A stretch of DNA of 32,217 nucleotides from an uncultured Bacteroidales bacterium (GCA_947165345.1 CAMVAA010000011.1:1-32217); one strand, 5' to 3'. Shown: positions 1 to 8,323, counted from the stretch's first letter. Made by a program: numbers and translations. Notes: generated by a model not told the origin, from the sequence alone.

Positions 1-464
1 CCGAATATGGCCAGCAGCCACGAGAACTTGGTAACCAACGCTCCAAGGGCAAAGATGAATATGAATCTCAGCACAATGGCACCGAAAATACCCCAAAATA
101 GAACCCTGTGATAGTACTCTTTCTTTATGCCGAAACTCACAAAAATCATTATCATCACGAAGATGTTGTCTATCGAAAGGCTCTCCTCAAGGAAGTAACC
201 GGCCAAAAACTGCGACGCTGTCTCGTGGCGGTACGCATTCAACTCCGCCAGCGATGCAAATTCCTCCACACTCTTGCCATGCACCCACTCGGCGTGGAAA
301 AATAGCAGAGCCGCAAACGCCATCGCCAGTCCTATCCACATGCCTGTCTGCAAAGCCGCCTCCTTGACACTGACTACATGGTCTTTCTTGTGGAACACGA
401 AAAGGTCCAGTACCAGCATCACCAGTACGAAGACCATGAAAATGACAAAGAAAAGATTGTTCAT
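1..464 (-). CDS. TerC-family integral membrane protein (partial, C-terminus outside window)
   Basis: This gene is missing from the ORF track because it runs off the left edge. Reading the minus strand from ATG at 464 gives about 154 residues without a stop, beginning MNNLFFVIFMVFVLVMLVLD. Hydrophobic segments lie near residues 3-24, 40-56, 100-115 and 124-150. The segment GYFLEESLSIDNIFVM matches the conserved acidic membrane motif of the TerC/Alx family (Ex(n)DN in a helix), which is linked to metal (manganese, tellurite) handling and to metalation of exported proteins. Full-length Alx-type proteins are around 300 residues, so roughly half is missing. The gene is divergent from the chromate-transporter pair with only 52 nt between start codons. 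No yybP-ykoY-like riboswitch fits in that gap. Family assignment is from remembered motifs; the substrate is unknown. Confidence 0.85.
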   Translation of the reverse strand, partial: MNNLFFVIFMVFVLVMLVLDLFVFHKKDHVVSVKEAALQTGMWIGLAMAFAALLFFHAEWVHGKSVEEFASLAELNAYRHETASQFLAGYFLEESLSIDNIFVMIMIFVSFGIKKEYYHRVLFWGIFGAIVLRFIFIFALGALVTKFSWLLAIF

Positions 465-516
465 CTGTATACTTTTTATCCTTTTTTCCTGTTATTACCG
501 TACACTAACGGATTAT

Positions 517-1059
517 ATGGCCAAATATTGTGAACTATTCTGGAGTTTTTTCAAGGCCGGCACATTCACTGTCGGCGGCGGCTATGCCATGATACCGCTT
601 CTCCAGCGGGAACTTGTTGACCGTCACCGATGGCTCGACGAGTCGCTCTTCCTCGATTGTGTCGCTCTCTCTCAGGCCATGCCGGGTGTCTTCGCCGTGA
701 ATATGGCTTGCATCGTAGGCTACCGTCTGCGCGGTGTTCGCGGGGCTGCCGTCGCCACGCTGGGCAACATCATCATGCCCATCGCATTCATCCTCCTTCT
801 CGCCGTCTTCTTCCGCTCCTTTCGCGAAAACCCCATCGTCTCATCCGTGTTCAAAGGGCTGCGCCCTGCCGTCGTGGCTCTCATAGCTGCTCCCGTCTTC
901 AACATGACCCGCTCTGCCAAGGTCTCATGGTCCAACTGCTGGATACCAATCTTGTCGGCGCTGCTCATCTGGCTCCTCGGCGTCAGCCCTGTGCTCGTCA
1001 TCCTCGCCGCAGTCCTGCTTGGACTGGCTTTCTCTAAATCAAACCGCCACACCTCATGA
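517..1059 (+). CDS. chrA: Chromate transporter (CHR family), first half-size subunit
   Basis: A protein of 180 residues starting at ATG 517; the longer track ORF (from 274) runs back over the divergent TerC gene and is not credible. The N-terminus FFKAGTFTVGGGYAMIPLLQ contains the CHR-family FxxG...GGGYxMxP signature, followed by ALSQAMPGVFAVNMACIVGY, the conserved Q/PG segment. About five to six hydrophobic segments follow. CHR proteins move anions such as chromate (with sulfate as likely competitor) across the inner membrane. Short CHR proteins of about 180-200 residues normally occur as pairs that work together, and here the stop overlaps the ATG of the second half (ATGA at 1056-1059), suggesting translational coupling. 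The actual substrate in this organism is not established. Confidence 0.9.
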   Translation: MAKYCELFWSFFKAGTFTVGGGYAMIPLLQRELVDRHRWLDESLFLDCVALSQAMPGVFAVNMACIVGYRLRGVRGAAVATLGNIIMPIAFILLLAVFFRSFRENPIVSSVFKGLRPAVVALIAAPVFNMTRSAKVSWSNCWIPILSALLIWLLGVSPVLVILAAVLLGLAFSKSNRHTS

Positions 1060-1643
1060 TCCTCTGGCAGCTCTTCTACACATTCCTTCTTGTCGGCGCC
1101 TTTACCTTCGGCGGCGGCTACTCCATGATAGCCCTCATCCAAGACCAAGTCGTCGACCACTGGCACTGGATGTCTACCGGCGAGTTCGCCGACCTCGTCG
1201 CCGTGAGCCAGTTCACACCCGGCCCCGTCGGCATCAACACCGCCACCTACGCAGGCTATACTGCCGCCGTCAATGCTGGATACCCCGTCTGGGTGGGCAT
1301 TGCCGGTTCGCTGACCGCCTCCCTGGCTGTCATTGCCATTCCCGTAGCCCTGGTCTTGCTCGTGGGCCGTCTACTCATGGACCATATCACCGACCGTCGT
1401 GTCGAAACCGTCATGCGCATAGTCCGACTGACGGTCGTCGGCCTCATCGCCGCCGCCGCTCTCTCGCTCGTCAACACCGAGACATTCGGCTCCATCGACT
1501 CTCCAGCCCAGCTCATCACCTCCATCCTCATCTTCGCCGCCGTGTTCATCCTGGCTCTCAAGAAAAAAGCAAGCCCCATACTCCTTATCGTCGCGTCCGG
1601 CGTTGTCGGCCTCCTCGTCTACGGTGTCCTGCCCTCAATCTGA
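1056..1643 (+). CDS. chrA: Chromate transporter (CHR family), second half-size subunit
   Basis: A protein of 195 residues, ATG at 1056 inside the stop region of the preceding gene. It repeats the CHR motif set: LVGAFTFGGGYSMIALIQ near the N-terminus and AVSQFTPGPVGINTATYAGY near residues 50-70, followed by several hydrophobic helices up to the C-terminus. It is homologous to the first subunit but clearly diverged, as expected for short-chain CHR pairs in which the two halves have opposite membrane orientation and form a heterodimer. The pair equals one long-chain ChrA. Downstream lies a 127-nt spacer holding a C-rich repeat and the priA promoter. I see no terminator with a U-tract after this gene. 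Confidence 0.9.
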   Translation: MILWQLFYTFLLVGAFTFGGGYSMIALIQDQVVDHWHWMSTGEFADLVAVSQFTPGPVGINTATYAGYTAAVNAGYPVWVGIAGSLTASLAVIAIPVALVLLVGRLLMDHITDRRVETVMRIVRLTVVGLIAAAALSLVNTETFGSIDSPAQLITSILIFAAVFILALKKKASPILLIVASGVVGLLVYGVLPSI

Positions 1644-1656
1644 TTTCGCATGCCAC

Positions 1657-1689
1657 CCTCTCTACCCCCTCTCTACCCCTTCTCTACCC
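1657..1689. repeat. 33-bp C/T-rich repeat, copy 1 (G-rich on the minus strand)
   Basis: Three tandem CTCTACCC-type units form a 33-bp tract that is present, base for base, a second time at 14635-14667. On the minus strand the units read as GGG-TAGAGA blocks; with the flanking GGG there are four G-runs (3, 4, 5 and 3 G) separated by 6-7 nt, which fits a G-quadruplex pattern. It lies between the chrA pair and the priA promoter. Confidence 0.8.
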
Positions 1690-1753
1690 TAAAGCAGTAC
1701 CCGGGCAACAAATCGCCCACCGCTTTTTTACATCGGTTATCAATATTTTTTGC

Positions 1754-1761
1754 TATCTTTG
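1754..1761 (+). promoter_or_regulatory. Putative Bacteroidota -7 promoter box for priA
   Basis: TATCTTTG is an exact match to the Bacteroidota -7 consensus TAnnTTTG. It ends only 9 nt before the ATG of priA at 1771, so the transcript would have a leader of a few bases or none. The -33 element is weak (no clean TTTG at the usual spacing of about 17-23 nt). Confidence 0.65.
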
Positions 1762-1770
1762 CACACCGTA

Positions 1771-4233
1771 ATGGACGATTCCGTGACATATTATGCCGAC
1801 GTGCTCTTGCCGCTCCATCTGCCTGGCACCTACACCTATAGGGTCCCCCGCGACCTCCAAGAGGCCGTCGTCCCCGGCGTGAGGGTCGTCGTCCAGTTCG
1901 GCCAAAAACGCATTTACTCCGCCATCGTCCGTCGCGTCCATACCACCCAACCGCCCTGGCGCTCCAAATACATCATGGCCGTCCTCGACGACAGCCCCGT
2001 CGTCTCCGAACAACACATGCTTTTCTGGGAGTGGATGGCTGGCTACTACATGTGCTGCCCCGGCGACGTCATGCAGGTCGCCCTGCCCGCCGGCATGAAG
2101 CTGGCCAGCGAATCGACCATTTCAATCCATCCCGACTTCGACGGCGAACTCGGAAGGCTCACCAAGTACGAGCGCATGGTCGTCGAACTGCTGGCGCAAC
2201 ATTCGGCAATGAAACTGGACGACATCAGCCGCGCCCTTGGCATTCAAAAGATTATGCCTCTCATCCGCGGCATGATCGACCGCAGTATTGTAATCATGGA
2301 GGAAGAACTTCGGGAGCGTTTCGTGCCCCGTAAGTCCACCTACCTCAAACTGGCCCCTCAGTACAGCGACGAGCAGGCTCTAAAAAGCCTTTTCGACGAC
2401 CTGGAGCGCAAGAAGCGCGTTAAGCAGGTCGAATTCCTCATCACCTTCATCCAGCAGTCCTCCTTCGGCCGTAAAGCCGTGGCCAAGCGTGCTTTACCAC
2501 AGGTTTCCGCCATGCAGACCCTGCTGAAAAACGGGGTCCTCATCCAGGAAGAACACATCGAAAGCCGGCTGGTCAGCTACTCTGCCGACGACTTGACTCC
2601 GGTCTCCTCCATCGTCCTCAACGACGAACAGCAGCGCGCGTTCGACGCTATCTCGGCCCCTGACGCGCCGAGGACGTTCCTCCTGCACGGCGTCACCTCG
2701 AGCGGCAAGACCGAAGTCTACATCAAACTGATAGACCGCGAGATACGCGCCGGACACCAGGTCCTGTTCCTCCTGCCAGAAATCGCCTTGACGGCTCAGG
2801 TAATCAATCGTCTCCGTCGCTATTTTGGCGACAAGGTCGGTGTCTACCACTCCCGTTTCTCGTCAAGCCAACGGGTCGAGGTGTGGCGGCGCACCGCCTC
2901 TCGCGACGATAGCCGCTTCCAAATCCTCCTCGGAGCCCGAAGCGCTCTCTTTCTGCCTTTCACTGACCTCTCTCTTGTCATCGTCGACGAGGAGCACGAC
3001 TCGTCCTATAAGCAGTTCGACCCAGCCCCACGCTACCAGGCTCGCGACTCCGCCGTCTACCTTGCCTCGCTTTGGAACGCAAAGTGCCTGCTCGGAAGCG
3101 CCACACCAAGCGTCGAAAGTTACCACAACGCACTTGTCGGTAAGTACGGTCTCGCCACCATGTCAAATCGTTACGGTGGCTACTCTCTACCTTTGGTTGA
3201 AATTGTGGACATGAAAGCCGCCCTCCAAAACAAGGAAACCAAGGGAAACTTCAGCACCGTTATGCTTTCAGCCATAAGCGATGCTTTAAGTAAGAGGCAG
3301 CAAGTCATTCTGTTTCAAAACCGTCGCGGCTTCTCTCTTCGACTCGAATGCGACGACTGCCACCACATCCCGCAGTGCATACACTGCGATGTGTCGCTGG
3401 TCTACCACAAAGCCACATCCTCCCTGCGTTGCCACTACTGCGGCTATTCCATTCCGGTCCCCTCCGAGTGCCCGGCATGCCACTCCACCCATCTCCGCAT
3501 GACCGGCATCGGGACCGAAAGGGTAGAGGAGGACCTGCAAATTCTGTTCCCCGACGCACGCGTGGCAAGGATGGACCTCGACAGCACCATGCAGAAGAAC
3601 CAGTACACGGAACTGCTAAACGACTTCGCCGAGCACCGGATCGACATCCTCGTCGGCACCCAGATGGTCACCAAAGGACTCGACTTCGAGAACGTCTCTG
3701 TCGTCGGCATCGTCAACGCGGACAACATCATCAACTACCCCAACTTCCGTGCCTACGAACGCGCTTTCCAGCAGATGACGCAGGTCAGCGGCCGCGCCGG
3801 CCGCCATCAGGACAGCGGACGGGTGATAATCCAGACCTTCAACCCAGGCCACCAGATTCTTCAGAATGTCGTCGACGCCGACTACCTGGCCATGTATCGC
3901 GACCAGGACAACGAACGCCGCGTCTTCCGCTATCCGCCTTATTTCAAGCTGATTGAGATAACCCTCAAACACAAGGACCAGAACTGCGTGAACGATGCCG
4001 CCGATTGGCTTGCAACCCAGATGAGGGCCACCTTCGGCAACCGTGTCTTGGGACCTGAGTATCCGCTCGTGAGCCGCATCCGCGCACTCTACCTGAAGAC
4101 CGTCATCCTGCGCTTCGAACGCTCCGAAGCCATCGCCGACGCAAAACGGATAATACTCCTGATGGCCGACAAACTGCACGAACAGCCCGACTGGAAAGGC
4201 GTCATCGTCCAGTTCGACGTAGACCCGTATTGA
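1771..4233 (+). CDS. priA: Primosomal protein N' (replication restart helicase PriA)
   Basis: An 820-residue helicase that recognises stalled or collapsed replication forks and reloads the replisome. I chose ATG 1771 rather than the TTG at 1750 in the track because the TTG lies inside the promoter box and YADVLLPLHLPGTYTYRVP is the usual PriA N-terminus. Order of parts: N-terminal 3' DNA-binding domain and winged helix (to about 290), Walker A GVTSSGKTEVY near residue 306, DEEH box in IVDEEHDSSYKQ near 405, and a zinc-binding insertion with paired cysteines (CDDC, CIHC, CHYC, CPAC) at about 526-573. The C-terminal helicase lobe contains TQMVTKGLDF and QVSGRAGR. Its stop is separated by one base from the stop of the convergent aroC, so transcripts of the two must overlap or end inside each other. 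Confidence 0.98.
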   Translation: MDDSVTYYADVLLPLHLPGTYTYRVPRDLQEAVVPGVRVVVQFGQKRIYSAIVRRVHTTQPPWRSKYIMAVLDDSPVVSEQHMLFWEWMAGYYMCCPGDVMQVALPAGMKLASESTISIHPDFDGELGRLTKYERMVVELLAQHSAMKLDDISRALGIQKIMPLIRGMIDRSIVIMEEELRERFVPRKSTYLKLAPQYSDEQALKSLFDDLERKKRVKQVEFLITFIQQSSFGRKAVAKRALPQVSAMQTLLKNGVLIQEEHIESRLVSYSADDLTPVSSIVLNDEQQRAFDAISAPDAPRTFLLHGVTSSGKTEVYIKLIDREIRAGHQVLFLLPEIALTAQVINRLRRYFGDKVGVYHSRFSSSQRVEVWRRTASRDDSRFQILLGARSALFLPFTDLSLVIVDEEHDSSYKQFDPAPRYQARDSAVYLASLWNAKCLLGSATPSVESYHNALVGKYGLATMSNRYGGYSLPLVEIVDMKAALQNKETKGNFSTVMLSAISDALSKRQQVILFQNRRGFSLRLECDDCHHIPQCIHCDVSLVYHKATSSLRCHYCGYSIPVPSECPACHSTHLRMTGIGTERVEEDLQILFPDARVARMDLDSTMQKNQYTELLNDFAEHRIDILVGTQMVTKGLDFENVSVVGIVNADNIINYPNFRAYERAFQQMTQVSGRAGRHQDSGRVIIQTFNPGHQILQNVVDADYLAMYRDQDNERRVFRYPPYFKLIEITLKHKDQNCVNDAADWLATQMRATFGNRVLGPEYPLVSRIRALYLKTVILRFERSEAIADAKRIILLMADKLHEQPDWKGVIVQFDVDPY

Positions 4234-4234
4234 A

Positions 4235-5143
4235 CTATAGGATATAATTGACTATGCACAGCGCCGCCATTGCCTCCACAATGACGGGGGTGCGCTGCAC
4301 CTGGCACAGGTCGTGGCGGCCTTTGATGTCCAGCAGCTTCAACTCGCCGTTCTCGCACAGGCATTCCACAGCCTGCGGCAACGTCGCCACCGGGTGGAAC
4401 GCCACCCTGAACTCGACGGGCATTCCGTTGCTTATTCCGCCTTGCACGCCGCCGCAATGGTTGGTCACGGTTCCTCCGCCGGGCAGCCAGCGGTCTATAT
4501 ATTCCGACCCGCTCATCAGCGCCGCACCGAATCCCGCGCCCATCTCGAAGCCTATGGCCGACGGTATGCTCATCATGGCCGATGCCAGCTGTGCGTTCAG
4601 TTTCCCGAACAGGGGCTCTCCCACACCGGCCGCCAGGCCTTCTATCCGGCACCGCACCACTCCGCCGCAGGTGTCTCCTTCTTTCTGCTCGCCGGTCTCC
4701 GCCACCTCGGCGTGTATGGTGATCCCCTCGAGCAGCTGCCGCGCTATGGCGCCGGCCACCACCCTCGCCGCCGTCTCCCTGGCCGAAGCCCGTCCGCCGC
4801 CGCGGTGGTCGCGCAGCCCGTATTTTACAAAGTAGGTATAGTCCGCGTGCCCAGGCCTGAAGCAGTGTTCCAGTACGTCGTAGTCCTTGCTGCGCGCGTT
4901 GCTGTTGGCTATAACGAAAGCTATCGGCGTGCCCAGCGTGACGCCGTCCTTCACCCCCGACAGCCACTCTATCTTGTCCTCCTCCTGCCGCGGCGCACCC
5001 TGGCTGCGGCGCGACATGTCGGCCCTTATGGCGTCCATGTCTATCTTCACACCCGACGGACATCCGTCTATTACAGCACCTACGGCGAGTCCGTGCGACT
5101 CGCCGTAGGTCGTAATCTTGAATCGTGTTCCGTACGTGTTCAC
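4235..5143 (-). CDS. aroC: Chorismate synthase, unusually short
   Basis: Catalyses the last shikimate step, EPSP to chorismate, using reduced FMN. The protein has 302 residues and starts with GTG at 5143, which overlaps the TGA of the upstream FKBP gene (GTGA). Visible signatures: GESHG near residue 14, RPGHADYTY and RDHRGGGRASARET near 95-125, GGIQ-type GGVQGGISNG, and KGRHDLC near the C-terminus. The usual bacterial length is about 350-365 residues. The shortfall is mainly in the middle: after the ITIHAEVAETGE segment the reading frame goes straight to EGDTCGGVV, so the stretch that normally carries a CPDP-type sequence and a helix before the KGEGDS-type motif is absent. The frame is intact, so this is a compact form and not a frameshift. 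Last gene of the buk-FKBP-aroC run. Confidence 0.95.
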   Translation of the reverse strand: MNTYGTRFKITTYGESHGLAVGAVIDGCPSGVKIDMDAIRADMSRRSQGAPRQEEDKIEWLSGVKDGVTLGTPIAFVIANSNARSKDYDVLEHCFRPGHADYTYFVKYGLRDHRGGGRASARETAARVVAGAIARQLLEGITIHAEVAETGEQKEGDTCGGVVRCRIEGLAAGVGEPLFGKLNAQLASAMMSIPSAIGFEMGAGFGAALMSGSEYIDRWLPGGGTVTNHCGGVQGGISNGMPVEFRVAFHPVATLPQAVECLCENGELKLLDIKGRHDLCQVQRTPVIVEAMAALCIVNYIL

Positions 5144-5940
5144 TTAGGGTTGATTTCTAAGAGTTCCACCTCGAAAATCAACGCCGAACCCGGCGGTATC
5201 GCCCCGGCCGGCTGTTCGCCGTAGCCGAGGTTGTACGGCAGGTAGAGCATATACTTCGACCCTTCGTCCATAAGCTGCAGACCTTCCGTCCAGCCGGGAA
5301 TGACCTGGTTCAGGGCAAAGGTGATGGGCTCACCGCGATCCACACTGCTGTCGAACTTCGTGCCGTCAATCAGCGTCCCCGTGTAGTGCACCTTCACACG
5401 GTCCGTGGCCTTGGGCTTTTTGCCGTTGCCCTCCTTTATCATGCGGTACTTCAAACCGCTGGCGGTGGTGTACACCGACTTGTTTTTCCCAACCTCGTCC
5501 AGGTATTTGCGGCCCGCTTCTATGTTCCTCTCCACGCCCGCGCGCTGGCGGCGTTCGAAGTTCTCCTGGAAGCGTTGCAGCAGCGGACGGGCCTGATGGT
5601 CTTTTATGAGGCTGTGCCCTTCGGCATAGTCTATCATGGCCTGGCCGGCAATCTTGCCGTCGATGCCAAGCCCCTGCCGCTCCCACTGCATGTACACGTC
5701 TCGCCCTATGGCGTACGATGCCGAGTCGTTGAAAGTCGACGGTGTGGCGGGAGCAGTCTTCTTCTTGAGCTCGGCCAACTCTTTCTGCACACGCTCGTAT
5801 GCGTCGGCCTTCGCCTTCATGTCGTTGTATTGCTGCTCGCTCATCGTGGCCTTACCCCTCTTGATCTTCACCTCTTGGGCGGTGGCCATGCAAGTGCTCA
5901 CCGCCAAGATGACGGTGAGCATAATGGTCGTTCTCTTCAT
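5140..5940 (-). CDS. Secreted FKBP-type peptidyl-prolyl cis-trans isomerase
   Basis: A 266-residue protein with an N-terminal signal peptide (MKRTTIMLTVILAVSTCMATAQ, cleavage after about residue 21), then a charged coiled-coil region, an FKBP N-terminal dimerisation-type domain (about 50-150, with SYAIGRDVYMQW) and a C-terminal FKBP domain (about 160-262) containing VKVHYTGTLIDGTKFDSS, IPGWTEGLQLM and YGEQPAGAIPPGSALIFEVELL. It is an FkpA/Mip-like folding helper acting in the periplasm or at the outer membrane. It sits 18 nt downstream of buk and overlaps aroC by 4 nt, so the three genes are probably co-transcribed. No functional link between the three products is obvious. Confidence 0.95.
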   Translation of the reverse strand: MKRTTIMLTVILAVSTCMATAQEVKIKRGKATMSEQQYNDMKAKADAYERVQKELAELKKKTAPATPSTFNDSASYAIGRDVYMQWERQGLGIDGKIAGQAMIDYAEGHSLIKDHQARPLLQRFQENFERRQRAGVERNIEAGRKYLDEVGKNKSVYTTASGLKYRMIKEGNGKKPKATDRVKVHYTGTLIDGTKFDSSVDRGEPITFALNQVIPGWTEGLQLMDEGSKYMLYLPYNLGYGEQPAGAIPPGSALIFEVELLEINPK

Positions 5941-5958
5941 CGTTGCGATGGTGGTGGT

Positions 5959-7050
5959 TTATTTATATTCCTTCACTTGTACTCCGTCGAGAACCTCTTT
6001 TCCGCAGATGGCCAGAGCCAGCATCTCGTTCTCGCCTTTGTAGACCTTCACCGGTGCAATCCAGCCCACGCGCTCCTCAATCATGGCCATCCAGGGCTTG
6101 CTGTAGGCTATGCCGCCCGTAAGCAGGATGGCGTCCACCTTGCCGTTCACCACGGCGGCCAGACGGCTTATCTCCATCGACACCTGGTATGTAAAAGCGT
6201 CAACCAGCAGCTGGCACTTCTTGTCGCCGGCCAGGGCACGCTTCTCAACCTCGTATGCGTCGTTGGTGCCAAGGTAGGCCACAAAGCCGCCCTCTGCTGT
6301 CACCATCTTCTTCAGCTGTGCTTCGGTGTACTTGCCGCTGCATGCCACCTCGATCAGCTTCGAAGCGTTGATACTGCCGCAGCGGGTGGGGGAGAAGGCA
6401 CCGAGACCGCACAGGGCACGGTTGACTTCCACGCAGCGTCCGTGCTGGTGCACACCGACGCTCACGCCGCCGCCCATGTGGGCGATGATGAGGTTCATGT
6501 CCTCATAGTGCTTGCCCAGCTCGCGGGCATAGAGCTTCGCCGTCATCTTCTGGTTCAGGCAGTGCCAGATGACGCCCTCGTGCGACGGATCGAGGTCGAA
6601 GACGGGATGACCGCTAATCTTGGCATACTCCGGACGCTCGTCCACAATGCCGGGGTCGGCGATATATGCACACTCAAGACCAATTTCCGATGCTATGGCA
6701 TCGCTTATCAGGGCACCAAGATTGCAGGCGTGCTTACCCTGGATACCAGCGTGGCATTCCTCTTTCATCAGGTCGTTGACACGGTAGCAGCCGCTCTCGC
6801 ACGGGCGCGTCAGGCCGCCTCGGCCCATGACCACGGCTATCTCGTCGGTCCCAACGCCATGGCGCTTCACCATGTCCAGTATAGCTCCCTTGCGGTACTC
6901 AAACTGGTCCGCCACTTCCTTGAACTTCTGTATCTCCTCGATAGGGTGGGAGAGGTTCTCGGTAAAGACTTCATTCTCGCCGTCATAGATGGCAGCCTTG
7001 GTCGATGTGGCACCGGGGTTGATTACCAATGTGTATTTTCTTGTGCTCAT
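5959..7050 (-). CDS. buk: Butyrate kinase
   Basis: A 363-residue member of the acetate/butyrate kinase (ASKHA) family. It opens with YTLVINPGATSTKAAIY (phosphate loop 1) and contains MGRGGLTRP near residue 80, IAHMGGGVSVGVHQHGRC near 190-205 and AILLTGGIAYSKPW near 310, all typical of Buk. It converts butyryl phosphate and ADP to butyrate and ATP (or related branched acyl phosphates) in fermentation. The usual partner, phosphate butyryltransferase (ptb), is not next to it: upstream is only a promoter and the terminator of the exbD gene. Start ATG 7050 is preceded by a good TAnnTTTG promoter with a leader of about 35-40 nt. Length agrees with the family (about 350-360). Confidence 0.97.
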   Translation of the reverse strand: MSTRKYTLVINPGATSTKAAIYDGENEVFTENLSHPIEEIQKFKEVADQFEYRKGAILDMVKRHGVGTDEIAVVMGRGGLTRPCESGCYRVNDLMKEECHAGIQGKHACNLGALISDAIASEIGLECAYIADPGIVDERPEYAKISGHPVFDLDPSHEGVIWHCLNQKMTAKLYARELGKHYEDMNLIIAHMGGGVSVGVHQHGRCVEVNRALCGLGAFSPTRCGSINASKLIEVACSGKYTEAQLKKMVTAEGGFVAYLGTNDAYEVEKRALAGDKKCQLLVDAFTYQVSMEISRLAAVVNGKVDAILLTGGIAYSKPWMAMIEERVGWIAPVKVYKGENEMLALAICGKEVLDGVQVKEYK

Positions 7051-7090
7051 TGTATTGTATTTTATTGTTATTATTCAAAGTTTGACGGTG

Positions 7091-7123
7091 CAAAGATAAG
7101 AAAAAAAAATGAATTGCGTCCAA
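7091..7123 (-). promoter_or_regulatory. Promoter of buk-FKBP-aroC
   Basis: On the minus strand TATCTTTG (7098-7091) is an exact -7 box. A TTGG -33 element lies at 7123-7120, about 21 nt upstream, with a run of T between. Leader to the buk ATG is about 35-40 nt. Confidence 0.7.
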
Positions 7124-7189
7124 TTTTTTTTCAACATCCACATGACACTCTCCCGCCCACTGCCGGCAGCCATTTCCAACCCCCGTTTT

Positions 7190-7236
7190 TCGGGCATAAA
7201 AAACAAAGAGGCCGTCCTGTTCTTCAGGACGGCCTC
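7190..7236 (-). terminator. Rho-independent terminator of the exbB-exbD cluster
   Basis: A perfect 12-bp stem (GAGGCCGTCCTG / CAGGACGGCCTC, 7208-7219 with 7225-7236) with a 5-nt loop. On the minus strand the stem is followed by TTTGTTTTTTATG, a U-rich tail. It begins about 40 nt after the stop of the last exbD gene. Confidence 0.9.
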
Positions 7237-7277
7237 CTCGGTTCTTTTAAGAGTCTATCGGGTGTTTCCCAGAAGGT

Positions 7278-7748
7278 TTACTTCCTCCCGCCTTTGCTGG
7301 CGTTGTAGAATATCTTCAGGGCACCAGCCTGACGCAGCTCCTGTTTGATGTCCGAAATCAAACCCATACGCACCTGCTTGTCGGCCTTTATGGCCGTCGT
7401 CAGGAACGGACGGTCTGCCTCGGGGCGGGCCGAACGTTCCAACTCGCAGAACTGCATGATATCGCCGATTTCGGCTATCTGGTCGTTGAGCTGGATACGG
7501 GGTTCTGTACCGTACTTCTTCTGCTGGTCCTGCAGAGGGACACCGACATTAATGTAGCTCACAAGGCTTTTCTTCTCCAGCTTGGTCACTTCGCTTCCCT
7601 GCGGAGGTATGATTTTCACATACAATGTGCTCTCGCGCATGGTGGTGATGACCATGAAGAAGAACAGGAGCATGAAGATAATGTCACTCATCGAGCCCAT
7701 GTTCAGTTCGGGCGTCTCTTTTGCTTTCTTACCTGTGAATCGTGCCAT
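7278..7748 (-). CDS. exbD: ExbD/TolR-family biopolymer transport protein (second copy)
   Basis: A 156-residue protein with the ExbD layout: short cytoplasmic N-terminus ending in ELNMGSMSDIIFMLLFFFMV, where the Asp at the start of the single membrane helix (about residues 20-40) is the proton-coupling residue in this family, followed by a periplasmic domain of about 110 residues. It forms the plug of the ExbB-ExbD proton channel that energises TonB-dependent outer-membrane transporters. The start codon overlaps the stop of the preceding exbD by one base (TAATG). Two different ExbD proteins in tandem are usual in Bacteroidota. It is the last gene before a strong terminator. Confidence 0.93.
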   Translation of the reverse strand: MARFTGKKAKETPELNMGSMSDIIFMLLFFFMVITTMRESTLYVKIIPPQGSEVTKLEKKSLVSYINVGVPLQDQQKKYGTEPRIQLNDQIAEIGDIMQFCELERSARPEADRPFLTTAIKADKQVRMGLISDIKQELRQAGALKIFYNASKGGRK

Positions 7749-8317
7749 TATTTACCTCCAATCTTTGTGGGCTCGGCTTCCGATATGGCCACCGGGATGG
7801 CCTGCTCTATAGCTTCGCGCTGTTCTTCATTAACATCGGCAAACTTCTTGCCAAATCGTGCGGTGGCGAATTCGTCGCGCATCTCTTTGATAGCTGCAGT
7901 GAGCTCGTTCTGCACCTGCAGGTACATGTCGTAGGATGTGCCGCGGTCGTTACGCAGCGAGATGACGCCCTGCGATACATCGACAGTCCCAAGCAACGGG
8001 ATATCGACAGGCTTCTTCTCCGGCAGATTGGGGAGATTGTTGGGGTTGCCGAGGAATTCCTTGGCCCTGTCCTTCAGGTCCTCAATCCGGCCGTACTCGT
8101 TGTTGTAGAGCAACCGGTCGTCTTTGTTGACAAGCACGACAAAGATATTGCGCTCACGAACGTCAGGCGCTTCCGCATCCTCCGGCAGGGGAGGCGGCAG
8201 CTTACGCGCTATACCCATATCTGTATTGATGTTGGAGACCATCAGGAAGAAGGCCAGCAACAGGAACGAGATATCGGACATAGAGCCTGTGTTGAGTCCG
8301 GGAGTTTTTCTTGCCAT
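7748..8317 (-). CDS. exbD: ExbD/TolR-family biopolymer transport protein (first copy)
   Basis: A 189-residue ExbD-like protein. The N-terminus carries NTGSMSDISFLLLAFFLMVS, the single membrane helix with the conserved Asp at its entry. The periplasmic part is longer than in the second copy and has a proline-rich start (KLPPPLPEDAE) and a charged C-terminal stretch. The divergence from its neighbour suggests a heteromeric ExbD pair. It lies 6 nt after the membrane protein gene 8794-8324 and overlaps the next exbD by 1 nt, so the cluster is one transcription unit. Confidence 0.92.
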   Translation of the reverse strand: MARKTPGLNTGSMSDISFLLLAFFLMVSNINTDMGIARKLPPPLPEDAEAPDVRERNIFVVLVNKDDRLLYNNEYGRIEDLKDRAKEFLGNPNNLPNLPEKKPVDIPLLGTVDVSQGVISLRNDRGTSYDMYLQVQNELTAAIKEMRDEFATARFGKKFADVNEEQREAIEQAIPVAISEAEPTKIGGK

Positions 8318-8323
8318 AGTCAG

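Noticed and set aside
465-516. yybP-ykoY manganese riboswitch before the TerC gene
   Set aside because: Only 52 nt separate the divergent starts and no matching stem-loops are seen.
5386-7308. 640-aa plus-strand ORF
   Set aside because: Antisense to buk and the FKBP gene, which carry clear family motifs; its own translation is His/Leu/Val-rich shadow sequence.
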